A stretch of DNA of 64,000 bases from Proteobacteria bacterium 005FR1 (GCA_026192395.1 WACF01000001.1:3098309-3162308), one strand, 5' to 3'; shown: positions 33,967 to 44,099, counted from the first letter of the stretch. Program-made: numbers and translations. Notes: generated by a model from the sequence alone, not told the origin.

Positions 33967-35763
33967 CTACTTCTTGGTCAGCTGCTGCTTGTTGGCGTTA
34001 TCTTCCAGGTTGGTATAGGTGTAGTAGCCGATGAACATCTCATCCCAGCTCTGCAGACCGCCGGTCACGGTATTGTTCGGATCGGGGTTACCCGGGTTGT
34101 ACTGGCTGTTGTCGAAGACGGCGTCGTTCACAACCCGAGTACCCTTCGGCAGGAAAATCGGCTTGCTCAGACGATAGGTCGGCTGCCAGGCGAAGTTGTA
34201 GTTGGGGACGTTCATCAGCGTCTCGCGACGGCCATCCGGGAAAATCGCGCTGAACTTGAATGCCTTGCCGCGGTAATGCATGTGCGGACGCATGGCGTAC
34301 AGCATGGTGTCGTGTTCGAACACATAGCTGTTGTTCATCGCGTGGTTGGCTTCGTTCGGGCGCAGCACGATGTTGTTGCCACCGAAGGACACGGACTTGG
34401 TCAGGAATTTATAGTCCGGCTTCTTATCGTGGAAGTACAGACCGATACGAGTCTTGTCCACAACCGCCTTGCCGAAGGTGGTGTAGTGCATCTGCATGGT
34501 CAGGTTGAAGCCCTTGGGAATGAACACGCCGGTGTTCTCGGGGAACACGGTCGCTTCCGTTTTGCCGGGGGCGTAACCTTCCAGGAAGTCGCGCACGTTC
34601 TCTTCGCTCAATACTTCATTCTCCTTTTCCGGAGAAGTGATGTAGGCGAGCAGGTGGTGCAGTACGCGGTCATCGCCAGGGATGAACTGTACAGCTTTGA
34701 CGTATTTGTCTTCCGGGAAGTCCAGCTTGATCACGTGGTTGAAGTAGTCCAGCACGCCAGTGGCCGGTACTTCGAAGGCAGGCACATCCACGATCATGTC
34801 GGGCTTGCCCAGATCCCACTCGGTTTCAATCGGCTTCACATCATGCAGTGGATCTTTCTTGGCTTTGCCGCGGGGTGCGCCGGCGTCGATCCAGTGAATC
34901 AGAGTCTGCTGATCGTCGATGGCCAGGTAGTTGGCATTGTCGAAATGGTTGATTGACGGATCAACCTGGGCGGGTGGCATGCGCTTGGTCATGACCACTT
35001 CGCGCATCATCGGTGCCCAGCCGCGAACCATCTCGTAGCTGTTCATCGGGAAGGGGCCAATGCCGCCTTCGACGTGACAGTTTGCGCAATTCTCTTTGAT
35101 GATCGGCGCTACATCTTTGGCGTAGTCAGGCACCGCCTTGGCGTGCATCTGACGGACCGGGAAAGTGAGGTCACAGCCTTCGGCCTTCACTTCGCGTACC
35201 ACGGTCTGGTGTTTGCCGTGTTCGCCGGCAACCGCGGCGGACAGTGCGTCGGCAAGCGGAGTATCAGCTTCGGCGGCAGTCTTGTCGCGGGGCACCGGCA
35301 TGTCGAGCGGACCGCGATACAGCAGCTGCAGGCTATTGGGCTCGATCACCAGGATTTCACCAGCCTTGTTGACGTTCAGGGTTTCCGCCACCAGCTGACT
35401 GTCGTCATACATGATGGGGAAGTCGATGTCGAAGGTGGAGGCTTTGGTGCGAATGGTCTTCAGTGTGTCGTTCTTGTCGGAATTGAGCATCAGGAACTTG
35501 ACGCCCAGCGGTTCCCAAGTGGTGCGCAGCAGTTTGTACTTGTGCAGCTCTTCAATGTTCTGCTGGCAGCTGTTGGATTGGGAAATGATCACCAGTGCCT
35601 TATGAAATCCCAGTCGAGTCAGTTGGTGCTGAACGCCCTGGTGGTCGATCAGACCGAAGTCCCTTACCTTGATTTGTTCTGCGCTGGCACTCATTGCCAG
35701 CAGCATGGACGCCGACGCAGCCGCCGTCGCACATGCGGTTCTTATCCAAGCTTTACGTTTCAT
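33967..35763 (-). CDS. Redoxin - cytochrome c - PHM-like copper monooxygenase fusion
   Basis: Secreted protein of 598 residues with three domains after a signal peptide. Residues 30-200 are a thioredoxin-fold redoxin with only one Cys at the usual site (QSNSCQQN). Residues 210-320 are a cytochrome c-type domain with CANCH. Residues 330-590 match the copper type II ascorbate-dependent monooxygenase fold. The last has the Cu-site His pair (LHHLLAYI), the PHMH motif and a DEM Met (WDEMF). It could hydroxylate a peptide or other carbon with copper and O2. The nearby PAL-like protein supports a two-step logic. The substrate is unknown, and the same domain order occurs in other bacteria. Confidence 0.8.
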   Translation of the reverse strand: MKRKAWIRTACATAAASASMLLAMSASAEQIKVRDFGLIDHQGVQHQLTRLGFHKALVIISQSNSCQQNIEELHKYKLLRTTWEPLGVKFLMLNSDKNDTLKTIRTKASTFDIDFPIMYDDSQLVAETLNVNKAGEILVIEPNSLQLLYRGPLDMPVPRDKTAAEADTPLADALSAAVAGEHGKHQTVVREVKAEGCDLTFPVRQMHAKAVPDYAKDVAPIIKENCANCHVEGGIGPFPMNSYEMVRGWAPMMREVVMTKRMPPAQVDPSINHFDNANYLAIDDQQTLIHWIDAGAPRGKAKKDPLHDVKPIETEWDLGKPDMIVDVPAFEVPATGVLDYFNHVIKLDFPEDKYVKAVQFIPGDDRVLHHLLAYITSPEKENEVLSEENVRDFLEGYAPGKTEATVFPENTGVFIPKGFNLTMQMHYTTFGKAVVDKTRIGLYFHDKKPDYKFLTKSVSFGGNNIVLRPNEANHAMNNSYVFEHDTMLYAMRPHMHYRGKAFKFSAIFPDGRRETLMNVPNYNFAWQPTYRLSKPIFLPKGTRVVNDAVFDNSQYNPGNPDPNNTVTGGLQSWDEMFIGYYTYTNLEDNANKQQLTKK

Positions 35764-36400
35764 AACAAAGTTCCTCCGACTGGGATGGATCCTCGATAAC
35801 AGTACAATACTAAAGCCAGTACTTAAACGGTTGCCTCGTCAGTGAAAGCAAACTGCGGTGCCGAGACGCCGAGCTGTTCCACCTCGCTGTGTCTGTTCGC
35901 GTAGTCAATCAGGCGAATGAACTAACTACAAGACAACGGCAAAAGGCCGAAGCTCCGATAAGATGATCTTGCGTGGCATCAGCAGCCCTCTGGACCGAGA
36001 TGAGAGGAGATTGCCTCGCCTTGGCTGCCCGTGTATGTACCGAATCTTATTTTTTTAAGAAATTCCTGATCTAAGGAGTCTTCGAACAACTCCTCGCTTC
36101 CTGCCGCGCACGGCAGTCGATTATGCCTCGCGGATTGCAGGGATTATATTCATGTCCCAATCCGCAGGGAAAGGCTAATTAGTAAACCTTTGTAATGGCG
36201 CTTGCGGAGCCGGAGGAAAATGCACCAAGCACTTAATCTCGGTCAACTGTTCGACGGCCTTACTAAATGCTGCTCTTTTGTACCGCAGCGACGGTATGCC
36301 TGAAGACTTTCGCACTCCAGTTCGCTAGAGTTCGTGACGAGATCGTACCAACCACTCCCACAATGCACTCCCACAATAAACAGAGAACGGAGGAACACTC
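35764..36400. other. Long intergenic region, no gene seen
   Basis: This 637-bp divergent gap separates the PHM-like gene and the PAL-like gene. No convincing reading frame was found. It has an A/T-rich core near 36045-36065 and two 12-bp direct repeats, CACTCCCACAAT, at 36353 and 36366, close to the PAL-like start. It probably carries both promoters and operators. Confidence 0.6.
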
Positions 36401-37444
36401 ATGTCCCACTCGCCATGGAAAGAGCGGCGTTTGACGAGCATTGCGGCTCTTGGAATGCTGCTCGCCTTGCCCGCTTTCGCGCAGCTGGATAACCCCAACG
36501 TGACCCCAAATCCCTACCGAACCGTTCCCGGCGTCTGGGCGGATCTGCCGGGAGACCGCGAATGGGGTGCAACCAGTGGCGTTTATGTGGCGCCCGATGG
36601 AAAGCACATCTGGGTCGCCGAACGTTGCGGGGACAACGTCGGTAGTTGCATGGAAAACCCCGAGGTGAACCCGATCATGCTGCTCAGCCCCAAGGGTGAG
36701 GTGGTCAAAAGCTTCGGTGCCGGAATGATTGTCTGGCCCCATGGCCTGCATGTGGATCCGCAAGGCAATGTCTGGATTACCGATGCGCGCGGTGAAGGCG
36801 GCAAGGGACATCAGGTTCACAAGTTCAGCCCCGATGGCGAACTTCTGATGAGCCTGGGCAAGCCTGGCCAAGCGGGCACAGGTACCGACGTTTTCGACGG
36901 ACCATCCGACGTGCTCGTCGCGCCCAATGGCGACATCTTCGTTGCCGATGGGCACGGCTCCGAGGGCAACAACCGCATCGTGAAATTCGATAAGAACGGA
37001 AAATTCATCAAGAGCTGGGGAAAAACCGGCGCCGAGAACGGCGAATTCCGAGATCCTCACGCTTTGGCGATGGATTCACAGGGACGACTCTTCGTTGGCG
37101 ACCGCGGCAATTCCCGACTGCAGATCTTCGACCAGGATGGGAATCACCTGGATACTTGGACTCAGTTTGGGCGTCCGAGTGGCCTGTATATCGATAAGAA
37201 CGATGTTCTCTATTCGGCGGATTCCGAATCCAACACCGGACCGCATCGCAATCCTGGCTGGTATCGCGGCATTCGTATTGGTAGCGCGAAAGACGGCTTC
37301 GTGACAGCGTTCATTCCCGATCCCAATACCGGCTTGGCGCGCGGCACCAATGTCGCGGAAGGTGTGACCGCCGATGCGGCAGGGAATGTATATGGGGCGG
37401 AAGTTCGCCAGCAAATGTTGCGAAAGTACGAACCCAAGAAGTAG
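36401..37444 (+). CDS. NHL-propeller protein, peptidyl-alpha-hydroxyglycine lyase (PAL)-like
   Basis: Secreted six-bladed NHL-type propeller of 347 residues with signal peptide (LGMLLALPAFAQ). It has repeats WPHGLHVDPQGNVWITDA, PSDVLVAPNGDIFVADGHG and DPHALAMDSQGRLFVGDRG, which match the blades of peptidyl-alpha-hydroxyglycine alpha-amidating lyase. The two His of PHGL and PHAL line up with zinc ligands of that enzyme, but its Tyr is replaced by His-Gly, so lyase activity is not sure. It is divergent from the PHM-like gene, the other half of an amidating pair. The ATG has GGAGG about 8 bases before it. Confidence 0.7.
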   Translation: MSHSPWKERRLTSIAALGMLLALPAFAQLDNPNVTPNPYRTVPGVWADLPGDREWGATSGVYVAPDGKHIWVAERCGDNVGSCMENPEVNPIMLLSPKGEVVKSFGAGMIVWPHGLHVDPQGNVWITDARGEGGKGHQVHKFSPDGELLMSLGKPGQAGTGTDVFDGPSDVLVAPNGDIFVADGHGSEGNNRIVKFDKNGKFIKSWGKTGAENGEFRDPHALAMDSQGRLFVGDRGNSRLQIFDQDGNHLDTWTQFGRPSGLYIDKNDVLYSADSESNTGPHRNPGWYRGIRIGSAKDGFVTAFIPDPNTGLARGTNVAEGVTADAAGNVYGAEVRQQMLRKYEPKK

Positions 37445-37471
37445 ATCATCGCCTCAAAGGAGCGACAAAAG

Positions 37472-37503
37472 AAGCCCGCCGGCATCGCCAGCGGGCTTTT
37501 TTG
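37472..37503. terminator. Bidirectional terminator
   Basis: The stem AAGCCCGC / GCGGGCTT with a run of T after it lies between the PAL-like gene and the converging HupE/UreJ-like gene. Confidence 0.7.
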
Positions 37504-37524
37504 ATTGACTCGATCGAGGGTCAA

Positions 37525-38925
37525 TCAGGAAGCTGCCGCTTTGCTGTCGTTTGCCTCCAGGGCATCCATCTGAACTGCCTCCGCCGATTCGAGCCGACGA
37601 AATACCCAAAGCAAAGCCCAGCCCACAGCCGCTGCGATCATCAACAACATCGTCCAGCGCATCAGCCCGGCAAAGAACAAGGCATCGAACACCGGCCACT
37701 GCAGATCATACTGCAGGAAGTTGGCGCCGCGCTCGGTCATCCAATGCCAGGCGCTATGAGCGATGAACGCCGACAGCAGAATAATCCCCAGTTTCTCATT
37801 CTTGATCATCCTGAACAGCCATGCCAGAGCGGGCACCGTAATCACCAGCACCAGCAACTGTCCGAGTTCCACACCGATATTGAAGGCCAGCAGAGAGGTG
37901 ACCAGATGCGAGCCGGCAAACTGCATGGTGTCCGCAAGCAGGAAAGAAAACCCGAAGCCGTGTACCAATCCGAAACCAAAGGTCAGCAGCCATCGTCGCT
38001 GGAGCTGCGCTCCGAGAATATTCTCAAGAGCCATATACACGATCGAAAGCGCGATCAGGGTTTCGATCAGTGGGGCGAACCAGGGTACGTTGGGGGTGAT
38101 GTCGAATGCCGAGCCGAGCAGGGTAATGGAGTGCGCGATGGTGAAGGCCGTTACCACCGGAATCAGCGCGCGAATGTTGCGCATTGGGATGATCAGGCAA
38201 AACAGAAACAGCAGGTGATCAAGGCCTTCCAGGATGTGGAAAAAACCGAGCACAGTGAATCTAGACAGTGACTGCAGCAGACCCGGATCCAGCTCCACCC
38301 GCCCCGGATTGCCCATGTAGTTGAAGACCCGCTCTTCGTCGTTGGGCAGTACGAAGCGCAGCACGGTGTTGGTTTCCATTCCCAAACGGTTGAGCTCGGA
38401 TTCGAAGGCAAAGTTGGAATCTTCTGACCTGATCGGATAGGTGACCAGAACATCCAGAACCCCCTGCGACCAATAGAGATCCACCTCGTCGGTCAGTGGC
38501 GGACTCAGCACCTTCTCCAGTGCGGCATCGAAGCTGGTGAAAGAGCGGTCCGAAGGCAGTTCCACCCGGACGGCGGATAGCTGTGCCCCGCCGAGTCGTT
38601 CGCCATTCTCGTAGAGCCGCAAGGACTGGGAAATATAAGTCTGCGCTGCATCCTGAATCGCCGCATCCGCTTCGGCGAAGTGCAGGTAACCCATCCCGCG
38701 TTGGGGAAAGGCGATTTCCCCCAGTGCTGCCATGGGTGCCCGAACGAGTACATTCAGTTTCTCCCCTTCCGGTTTGACGTAAGCGTGCAGCGTGACCCGG
38801 GAGGGAATGTCGTGGGCGATTGTCTGGGAGGCGAAGCCAAGCAGGCAAATCGAAGCGAAAAGCAAAGGTGCTAAGAAACGCGCAGGATTGTTAAAGAGTG
38901 TTAAATTCAAAACGGGGAGCGTCAT
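37525..38925 (-). CDS. HupE/UreJ-like membrane protein
   Basis: Membrane protein of 466 residues. After a signal-like N terminus there is a periplasmic domain of about 200 residues. A C-terminal set of six or seven helices has the family motif HILEGLDHLLFLFCLII, a VTAFTIAHSITLLGSA helix with His and HGFGFSFLLAD. HupE/UreJ proteins carry nickel or are linked to metallocentre assembly; this longer group, with a periplasmic domain, is less studied. It lies within the PHM/PAL/PQQ region. Confidence 0.82.
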   Translation of the reverse strand: MTLPVLNLTLFNNPARFLAPLLFASICLLGFASQTIAHDIPSRVTLHAYVKPEGEKLNVLVRAPMAALGEIAFPQRGMGYLHFAEADAAIQDAAQTYISQSLRLYENGERLGGAQLSAVRVELPSDRSFTSFDAALEKVLSPPLTDEVDLYWSQGVLDVLVTYPIRSEDSNFAFESELNRLGMETNTVLRFVLPNDEERVFNYMGNPGRVELDPGLLQSLSRFTVLGFFHILEGLDHLLFLFCLIIPMRNIRALIPVVTAFTIAHSITLLGSAFDITPNVPWFAPLIETLIALSIVYMALENILGAQLQRRWLLTFGFGLVHGFGFSFLLADTMQFAGSHLVTSLLAFNIGVELGQLLVLVITVPALAWLFRMIKNEKLGIILLSAFIAHSAWHWMTERGANFLQYDLQWPVFDALFFAGLMRWTMLLMIAAAVGWALLWVFRRLESAEAVQMDALEANDSKAAAS

Positions 38926-39145
38926 CTCAATGTACTGCTTTCTTGGCGCGGCCGGCCCGATCCGCGAGGACTGATATCAGGGGTTCTCAGGGCGCGAGCT
39001 CGACTCGGCGCGTGCTTTTATTATGCTGGCGGGCACTTGCTGCGCACCGGGCCCGAAGTTCGCCGAGTATACTGTCCCGGTGCAAGTGAGTATACTCGAG
39101 CGCTTGCCATCAAAAGCCTCAACTCTTAGCGGGAGGGTAATAATA

Positions 39146-40336
39146 ATGACGACGCGTTTGAAACTGATCGGGGGAGCAACCTTTGTCTTCGCCATCATGG
39201 CGCTGGGCATCGGCCAGTCGAAGCTGCAGCAACAGGCGGTGGCCGCCGCAGCCGAGGGCAAAAAAGCGCCCGCTTTCCAGGTGGATCCTTTCTGGCCCAA
39301 GCCGCTGCCCAATCATTGGATTCTTGGTAATGTGATCGGCGTCGCAGTCGATGGCCGCGATCATGTCTACATCGTTCATCGAGATCAGGATGATATCTTT
39401 CTGGATCGTCGCGAAATCGGTCTGAAGCTTGGTGGCAGTGAGTGTTGCGCGCCCGCACCGCCGGTTCTCGAATTCGATCCCGAGGGCAATCTGGTCAACG
39501 CCTGGGGCGGTCCCGGTGAAGGCTATACCTGGCCGGCCTCCAACCACGGTATTGAAGTGGCCCCCAATGGCGACATCTGGATCGGCGGCAACGGCGGTGG
39601 CGACTCCCACATGCTCGTGTTTAACCGCGATGGTAAATTCCTGAAGCAGATCGGCAAGCCGGGCCAAAGCGTCGACAGCAACAGCAAAGAGCATTTCGGC
39701 CGCGTGGCGGAAATTGCCATCGACCCGAAAGCAAACGAGGCTTACATTGCTGATGGCTACACCAACAAGCGTGTGGCGGTGCTCGATTCAAAAACCGGCG
39801 AGTTCAAGCGTTACTGGGGCGCCTACGGCAACAAGCCGGAAGATGGTCGAGTGGCCTACACTCCCGGCGAGCCGCTGCCGAAGCAATTCCGCGGTCCGGT
39901 TCACTGTGCGGAGCCGTCAAAAGATGGTCTGGTTTATGTCTGTGACCGCGGCGCAGACCGCATCCAGGTCTTCAAAACCGACGGCACTTTCGTTACCGAA
40001 AAGCAGATCCTGCCGGAAACGCTGGTCCAGGGTTCTGTGTGGGACATTGCCTTCTCCAAGGATCCCCAGCAGCGTTACATCTACGTGGCCGATGGTCAGA
40101 ACCACCGCGTACACATTCTGGAGCGCGATTCGCTGGACATCCTCACCACCTTCGGTGATGGCGGTCGTCAGCCGGGCCTGTTCTTCGCAGTGCACAGTAT
40201 TGCCACTGATTCCAAGGGCAACATCTACACCACTGAAACTTACGATGGCCGTCGACTGCAGAAATTTGTTCTGCAGGGAGAGAAGCCGGTGAACGAAAAG
40301 AATCGCGGTGCGCCCTGGCCGGAAAACGAGCTGTAG
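39146..40336 (+). CDS. NHL-propeller secreted protein, PAL-like paralog
   Basis: Secreted protein of 396 residues with an N-terminal membrane/signal segment (LIGGATFVFAIMALGIGQ). NHL blades follow: WILGNVIGVAVDGRDHVYIVHR, SNHGIEVAPNGDIWIGGN, AEIAIDPKANEAYIADGY and RYIYVADGQNHRVHIL. It has no PHGL pair. A vicinal Cys pair (GGSECCAPAPP) precedes the blades. It is likely a paralog of the protein at 36401 with a different role, and no substrate is known. GGGAGGG 9 bases before the ATG at 39146 decides the start; the longer frame to 39023 lacks this. Confidence 0.7.
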   Translation: MTTRLKLIGGATFVFAIMALGIGQSKLQQQAVAAAAEGKKAPAFQVDPFWPKPLPNHWILGNVIGVAVDGRDHVYIVHRDQDDIFLDRREIGLKLGGSECCAPAPPVLEFDPEGNLVNAWGGPGEGYTWPASNHGIEVAPNGDIWIGGNGGGDSHMLVFNRDGKFLKQIGKPGQSVDSNSKEHFGRVAEIAIDPKANEAYIADGYTNKRVAVLDSKTGEFKRYWGAYGNKPEDGRVAYTPGEPLPKQFRGPVHCAEPSKDGLVYVCDRGADRIQVFKTDGTFVTEKQILPETLVQGSVWDIAFSKDPQQRYIYVADGQNHRVHILERDSLDILTTFGDGGRQPGLFFAVHSIATDSKGNIYTTETYDGRRLQKFVLQGEKPVNEKNRGAPWPENEL

Positions 40337-40360
40337 GTCACCAAAGCGTCGAAAACAAAA

Positions 40361-40394
40361 AAGCCCGCTGGCATCACCAGCGGGCTTTTTTTAT
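40361..40394 (+). terminator. Rho-independent terminator
   Basis: The 11-bp stem AAGCCCGCTGG / CCAGCGGGCTT with a 5-nt loop is followed by seven T residues, 25 bp after the NHL gene stop. Confidence 0.85.
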
Positions 40395-40443
40395 GTCTTC
40401 ATTTTATTTCCGGGCTTGCTAAGCGCGCTTCGAGTCGGGCTGC

Positions 40444-40836
40444 CTATTTCGTCTTGATGATGATGCTATCCATGGACCCGTCAGTGTGGCTCAACTCTTT
40501 GTCGCCGGCTGGATATTCCAGCAGCGAAAAGATGTAGGCGAGAACATCTGTGTATTCCTGGAGCGCGAGTCCACCCGGGGCGCTTTCCGGCATGGAAAAG
40601 CTGATGGTGTCGTACAGTGCGATCACCGGCTGATTGTTCCATACCTGCATCTTGGCTTCATAGAATGCGGGCACATGGCAGGCTGCGCAGTGTTGCTCGT
40701 AAACGGCCTTGCCGCGCTCCGCCTGTGCTTTGGTGTAGACGCCGTCCTGAGTGGTGGTTTCGGCTGAGGCGCCGACGCTGGCCAACGCGGCAGACAAAAT
40801 CAATGATGCGGGCAGGAATGTTTTCAGTTTATTCAT
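40444..40836 (-). CDS. Monoheme cytochrome c
   Basis: Secreted cytochrome of 130 residues with signal peptide (LPASLILSAALASVGASA) and motif CAACH. A later FSMPESAPGG supplies the axial Met, as in cytochromes that serve PQQ dehydrogenases. It lies downstream of the PQQ enzyme gene on the same strand, separated by about 210 bp with a terminator, so it may be transcribed on its own. Confidence 0.88.
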   Translation of the reverse strand: MNKLKTFLPASLILSAALASVGASAETTTQDGVYTKAQAERGKAVYEQHCAACHVPAFYEAKMQVWNNQPVIALYDTISFSMPESAPGGLALQEYTDVLAYIFSLLEYPAGDKELSHTDGSMDSIIIKTK

Positions 40837-40983
40837 TTATTTACTCCGATACTCCTGGCAGTCAGCTCCGGGTACTTCCCCCCGAGGATGCTCCGTGGGC
40901 GATGGCAAGATTATACAGGGTCCGTCCCTGAATGGTGGCTGAACAGTCGACCGTAAGTGCAAAGCAGAGTAAACGCCAAAAAA

Positions 40984-41018
40984 AAGGTCGAGTCCATTAC
41001 AGACTCGACCTTTTTTTA
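40984..41018 (-). terminator. Terminator between the PQQ dehydrogenase and cytochrome c genes
   Basis: The 11-bp stem AAGGTCGAGTC / GACTCGACCTT has a 7-nt loop and T runs on both sides. It lies just past the end of the PQQ dehydrogenase gene on the minus strand. Confidence 0.8.
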
Positions 41019-41047
41019 TCGGTTCAGTCCGATCTGTTTGATCGAAC

Positions 41048-43120
41048 TCAGTAGCCGCCGGCGTCCACCTTCTTGGCTTTGGCGCTGGGCAGGCCCATCG
41101 CCGTCAGCTTGCTACCGGTCTGCAGGACGATGTACTGCTGACCGTTGTGGACATAGGTCATCATGCCGTAGCGGGTTTCCGCCGGTGCGGGAACCTTGCC
41201 CACTTGCTCGCCAGTCTTTTTGTCCACCGCGAACAAGGCGGGTGAGCCGTCGCTGGCGTGGCCGGCGTAGATCAGCAGGTTCTCGGTCACCACCATCGGT
41301 GCGGCACGGCCGGTTCCGGTGTTGCCCACGTCAATGCCTTTCAGCTTCGGATGGTTCTTTACCCGATCCGGTGTTTCGCCGACGGGGATCCACCACAGAT
41401 GCTCACCGGTATTCATATCGATCGCGGTGATGCGGCTGTAAGGCGGCTTGAACAGCGGCAGACCATCGGGACCACGAACGCCTTGGCCGCGCAGCACAGC
41501 ATAGTCGGCGATGGTTGCGCCACTGGGCTCGTCCAGAATGGCATCGCGTTCTTTACCGGGAGCGATGACGCGGGAAGTGCAGCCTTTGCGTGAGGTCACG
41601 TAAAGAATACCGCTCTCCGGATCCGCGGCAGCGGGACCGTCAATGTTCACACCGCCGATGTCGCCCGGACACCACAGTGAGCCTTTTTTGCCCATGTCGT
41701 TGTCGCGGTGCAGCGGAGGATTGAACAGCGGACCGATTTCATATTCGGATACTGCTTCAATGGCTTTCGCGCGCAGTTCCGGAGTGAAGTCGATCAGGTC
41801 GTCGTGGGTCAGACCCTGCATGTCGTAGGGTGCCGGTTTGGTCGGGAAAGGCTGGGTCTTGGAAAGCTGTTCCCCGGGAATCTTCGAAGCGGGTACGGGC
41901 TTTTCAACGATCGGCCACAGCGGCTCGCCGGTTTCGCGATTGAAGGCGTAGGCGAAGGCCTGCTTGGTTACCTGCACAACAGCGGGAACGGTTTTGCCGT
42001 TCTGCTTCACGTCGAGTACCACCGGTGCGGTGGGGTTGTCGTAGTTCCAGATGTCGTGGTGCACGGTCTGGAAGTGCCATACACGCTTGCCGGTCTTCAC
42101 ATCCAGCGCGATCAGGCTGGTGCTGAACAGGTTGTCACCGGGGCGGAAGCCGCCGTAGAAGTCCAGGGTCGCGCCATTGGTAGGGATGAACACCAGGCCT
42201 CGCTCCGGATCGGCCGACAGCGGCGCCCAGGAGGAGATGTCACCGGTGTATTTCCAGGCGTCGTTTTCCCAGGTTTCGTGACCGAACTCACCGGGCTTCG
42301 GAAGCACATTGAACTTCCACAGGAATTTGCCGGTTTTGGCGTCATAGGCGAGGATGTCGCCAGGAACATTTTCGATGCGCGACTGGTTGTAACCCTGCTC
42401 CGCGGAGTTGCCCACGATGACAACACCGTTGACCACGATGGGTGGCGAAGACGAGGTGATATAACCTCTGTCGAGCGGGAGACCTTCATAGGGGTCGTAT
42501 TCGTGGCCGAGATCCTTCAGCAGATCCACCACACCGGTTTCCGGGAAGCCCTCGATCGGCACCTTCTGACCAAAGCCTTTCAGCGGTGCACCGGTTTCGG
42601 CATCCAGCGCCGTCAGGAAGAACCCCGGGCTGATAATGTAGACCACGCCCTTGCCGTCCACTTCGGCGTAGGCGACGCCCTTGCCGTAATCTTTGCGCAT
42701 GGAGTATTCCCAGCGGCGCGTAGAGGGTTCACGGTAGGACCAGATGGTCTCTCCGCTGGCCGGGTCGAGGGCGACCACGTGGCGACGCGGACCGGCGACC
42801 GTAAACAGCTTGCCATCCACATAGCTGGGGGTTGCCCGTCCGCTGCGTGCGTCGAAGCTGGTACCGTCCCAAACCCAGGCTTCTTCAACCTGGCCGAAAT
42901 TCTCCGCCGTGATCTTGTCGGCGGGCGAATAGCGAGTGTGCCAGGCGCTGCCGCCCAGATGCTTCCACTCCACCGTGTCGCCCTTATCCTTTTCCAATTT
43001 CTTGGCGGGGTAGGAAGCCGCATCCACAGTGCAGCCCGGTGCTGCGATCATTACCCCGAGAGCCAGGGCAAGCCAGCTTCCCGTGGGCTTTATTCCCGGT
43101 TTAAAGGTTTTCTTCATCAT
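41048..43120 (-). CDS. PQQ-dependent dehydrogenase, glucose-dehydrogenase type
   Basis: Periplasmic quinoprotein of 690 residues. After a signal or lipobox-like start (IAAPGC), the propeller has [19 protein letters not shown], blades with [10 protein letters not shown] and [10 protein letters not shown], and the sequence [15 protein letters not shown]. That last pattern is like the membrane glucose dehydrogenase and related polyol enzymes rather than methanol dehydrogenase. There are no N-terminal membrane helices, so it is soluble. A vicinal Cys pair is not visible. The substrate is probably a sugar or polyol, by family only. GAGGAGAG precedes the ATG. A cytochrome gene follows. Confidence 0.85.
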   Translation of the reverse strand: MMKKTFKPGIKPTGSWLALALGVMIAAPGCTVDAASYPAKKLEKDKGDTVEWKHLGGSAWHTRYSPADKITAENFGQVEEAWVWDGTSFDARSGRATPSYVDGKLFTVAGPRRHVVALDPASGETIWSYREPSTRRWEYSMRKDYGKGVAYAEVDGKGVVYIISPGFFLTALDAETGAPLKGFGQKVPIEGFPETGVVDLLKDLGHEYDPYEGLPLDRGYITSSSPPIVVNGVVIVGNSAEQGYNQSRIENVPGDILAYDAKTGKFLWKFNVLPKPGEFGHETWENDAWKYTGDISSWAPLSADPERGLVFIPTNGATLDFYGGFRPGDNLFSTSLIALDVKTGKRVWHFQTVHHDIWNYDNPTAPVVLDVKQNGKTVPAVVQVTKQAFAYAFNRETGEPLWPIVEKPVPASKIPGEQLSKTQPFPTKPAPYDMQGLTHDDLIDFTPELRAKAIEAVSEYEIGPLFNPPLHRDNDMGKKGSLWCPGDIGGVNIDGPAAADPESGILYVTSRKGCTSRVIAPGKERDAILDEPSGATIADYAVLRGQGVRGPDGLPLFKPPYSRITAIDMNTGEHLWWIPVGETPDRVKNHPKLKGIDVGNTGTGRAAPMVVTENLLIYAGHASDGSPALFAVDKKTGEQVGKVPAPAETRYGMMTYVHNGQQYIVLQTGSKLTAMGLPSAKAKKVDAGGY

Positions 43121-43241
43121 TCACTCTCCTCGCTGGGTAGTGTTCCTGACCACTGTCGCAAAACGATCTCAGATCACGCCCGGGGTCAGCTGATTAAAAT
43201 GGATCTTCTTTGTTAAAAGGAGTCTGAACAAGCGAGCCAAC

Positions 43242-43271
43242 TGTCAGTTGTTCTTATGTCAGTTGTTCTTT
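43242..43271. repeat. 15-bp tandem duplication upstream of the PQQ dehydrogenase
   Basis: TGTCAGTTGTTCTTA is followed directly by TGTCAGTTGTTCTTT. It lies in the 408-bp divergent gap between the PQQ gene and the gene at 43529, which otherwise shows no gene. Confidence 0.85.
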
Positions 43272-43528
43272 GATCATCGCCTTCAAGGACTGGAATAATC
43301 TTAATCTAACTGCGGAGAATCTGAGGGTCTGGGACTAGCCAGATCTTCAAACCTTCGGGATAGACTGGCTTTGAAGTCTATCCGCTTGGCTTTGCGCTGT
43401 ACAGACATGGGTTGTCCCTGTGCCCCGGTCACGTGCTGTGATCGTCAACGCGACGGAGGCGCTTTGAGTTGTTCGCTCCCGCTTAGGTGTTATTATCCGT
43501 CGAACAATAACGAATCAGTGAGTCGATT

Positions 43529-44077
43529 ATGATTTGTAAATTTTTGTTAGCTATTGGTTTGTCGGTTTCTGTGGCAAGCGCGACGGCTATGGAAACCATC
43601 GCCATCGATTACGAATATGCCGGTGCGCATGACGTGGATTTCAGTACCATCCCCCGAGGGCCGCTGAAAATTGCCGGGTTTGAGGACTCGCGAGCTGTAA
43701 ACAACCCACACCTGATTGCCGTGAGCGATCAGCAGTACCAAACTGAACAACCGGTTGCGGATCTGATTCGTTCCGCCTTCGTTCAGGGCATAAAAAGTGG
43801 TGGCGGAACATTGGCCGAAAGTGGCGAGAAACTTGTGTTAACCGGAGAGCTGACAGAACTGGACGCCACCAGGCAAAACGGTGAGATTCAGGTCACCGTG
43901 CGCAGCAAGGTCAAGCTCCAAAAGAGTTCCGGCAGCGATTTGTACAACACCACAGCGTTTGGTCGGGCTGCGGTTCCGGAAAGCGAAGGTCTGCAGGCGG
44001 CACTTTCCGCAAGCCTCGACAAAATGGTGAACAGTCTGCTTTGGGATGACTACTTCCTGATGCAAGTCATCGACTGA
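43529..44077 (+). CDS. Secreted protein of unknown function
   Basis: Protein of 182 residues with a signal peptide (FLLAIGLSVSVASATA). It reads IAIDYEYAGAHDVDFSTIPRGPLKIAGFEDSR, then VADLIRSAFVQGIKSGGG and a beta-rich middle. The pattern of an early FxDxR strand, an xxLIRxAFxxG helix and a later LTGEL strand recalls the YajG/DUF4410-like group of envelope proteins, but this is weak. A hairpin follows. The role is unknown. Confidence 0.5.
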   Translation: MICKFLLAIGLSVSVASATAMETIAIDYEYAGAHDVDFSTIPRGPLKIAGFEDSRAVNNPHLIAVSDQQYQTEQPVADLIRSAFVQGIKSGGGTLAESGEKLVLTGELTELDATRQNGEIQVTVRSKVKLQKSSGSDLYNTTAFGRAAVPESEGLQAALSASLDKMVNSLLWDDYFLMQVID

Positions 44078-44099
44078 GAATCCCCGCTATATTTCTAAA

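Noticed and set aside
33847-34956. Plus-strand open frame of about 370 residues opposite the PHM-like gene
   Set aside because: The minus strand encodes the redoxin-cytochrome-PHM fusion, with motifs throughout. The plus frame also runs through its terminator.
41708-43216. Plus-strand open frame of about 500 residues opposite the PQQ dehydrogenase
   Set aside because: It is a shadow of the minus-strand quinoprotein, with no recognisable domain and no ribosome site.
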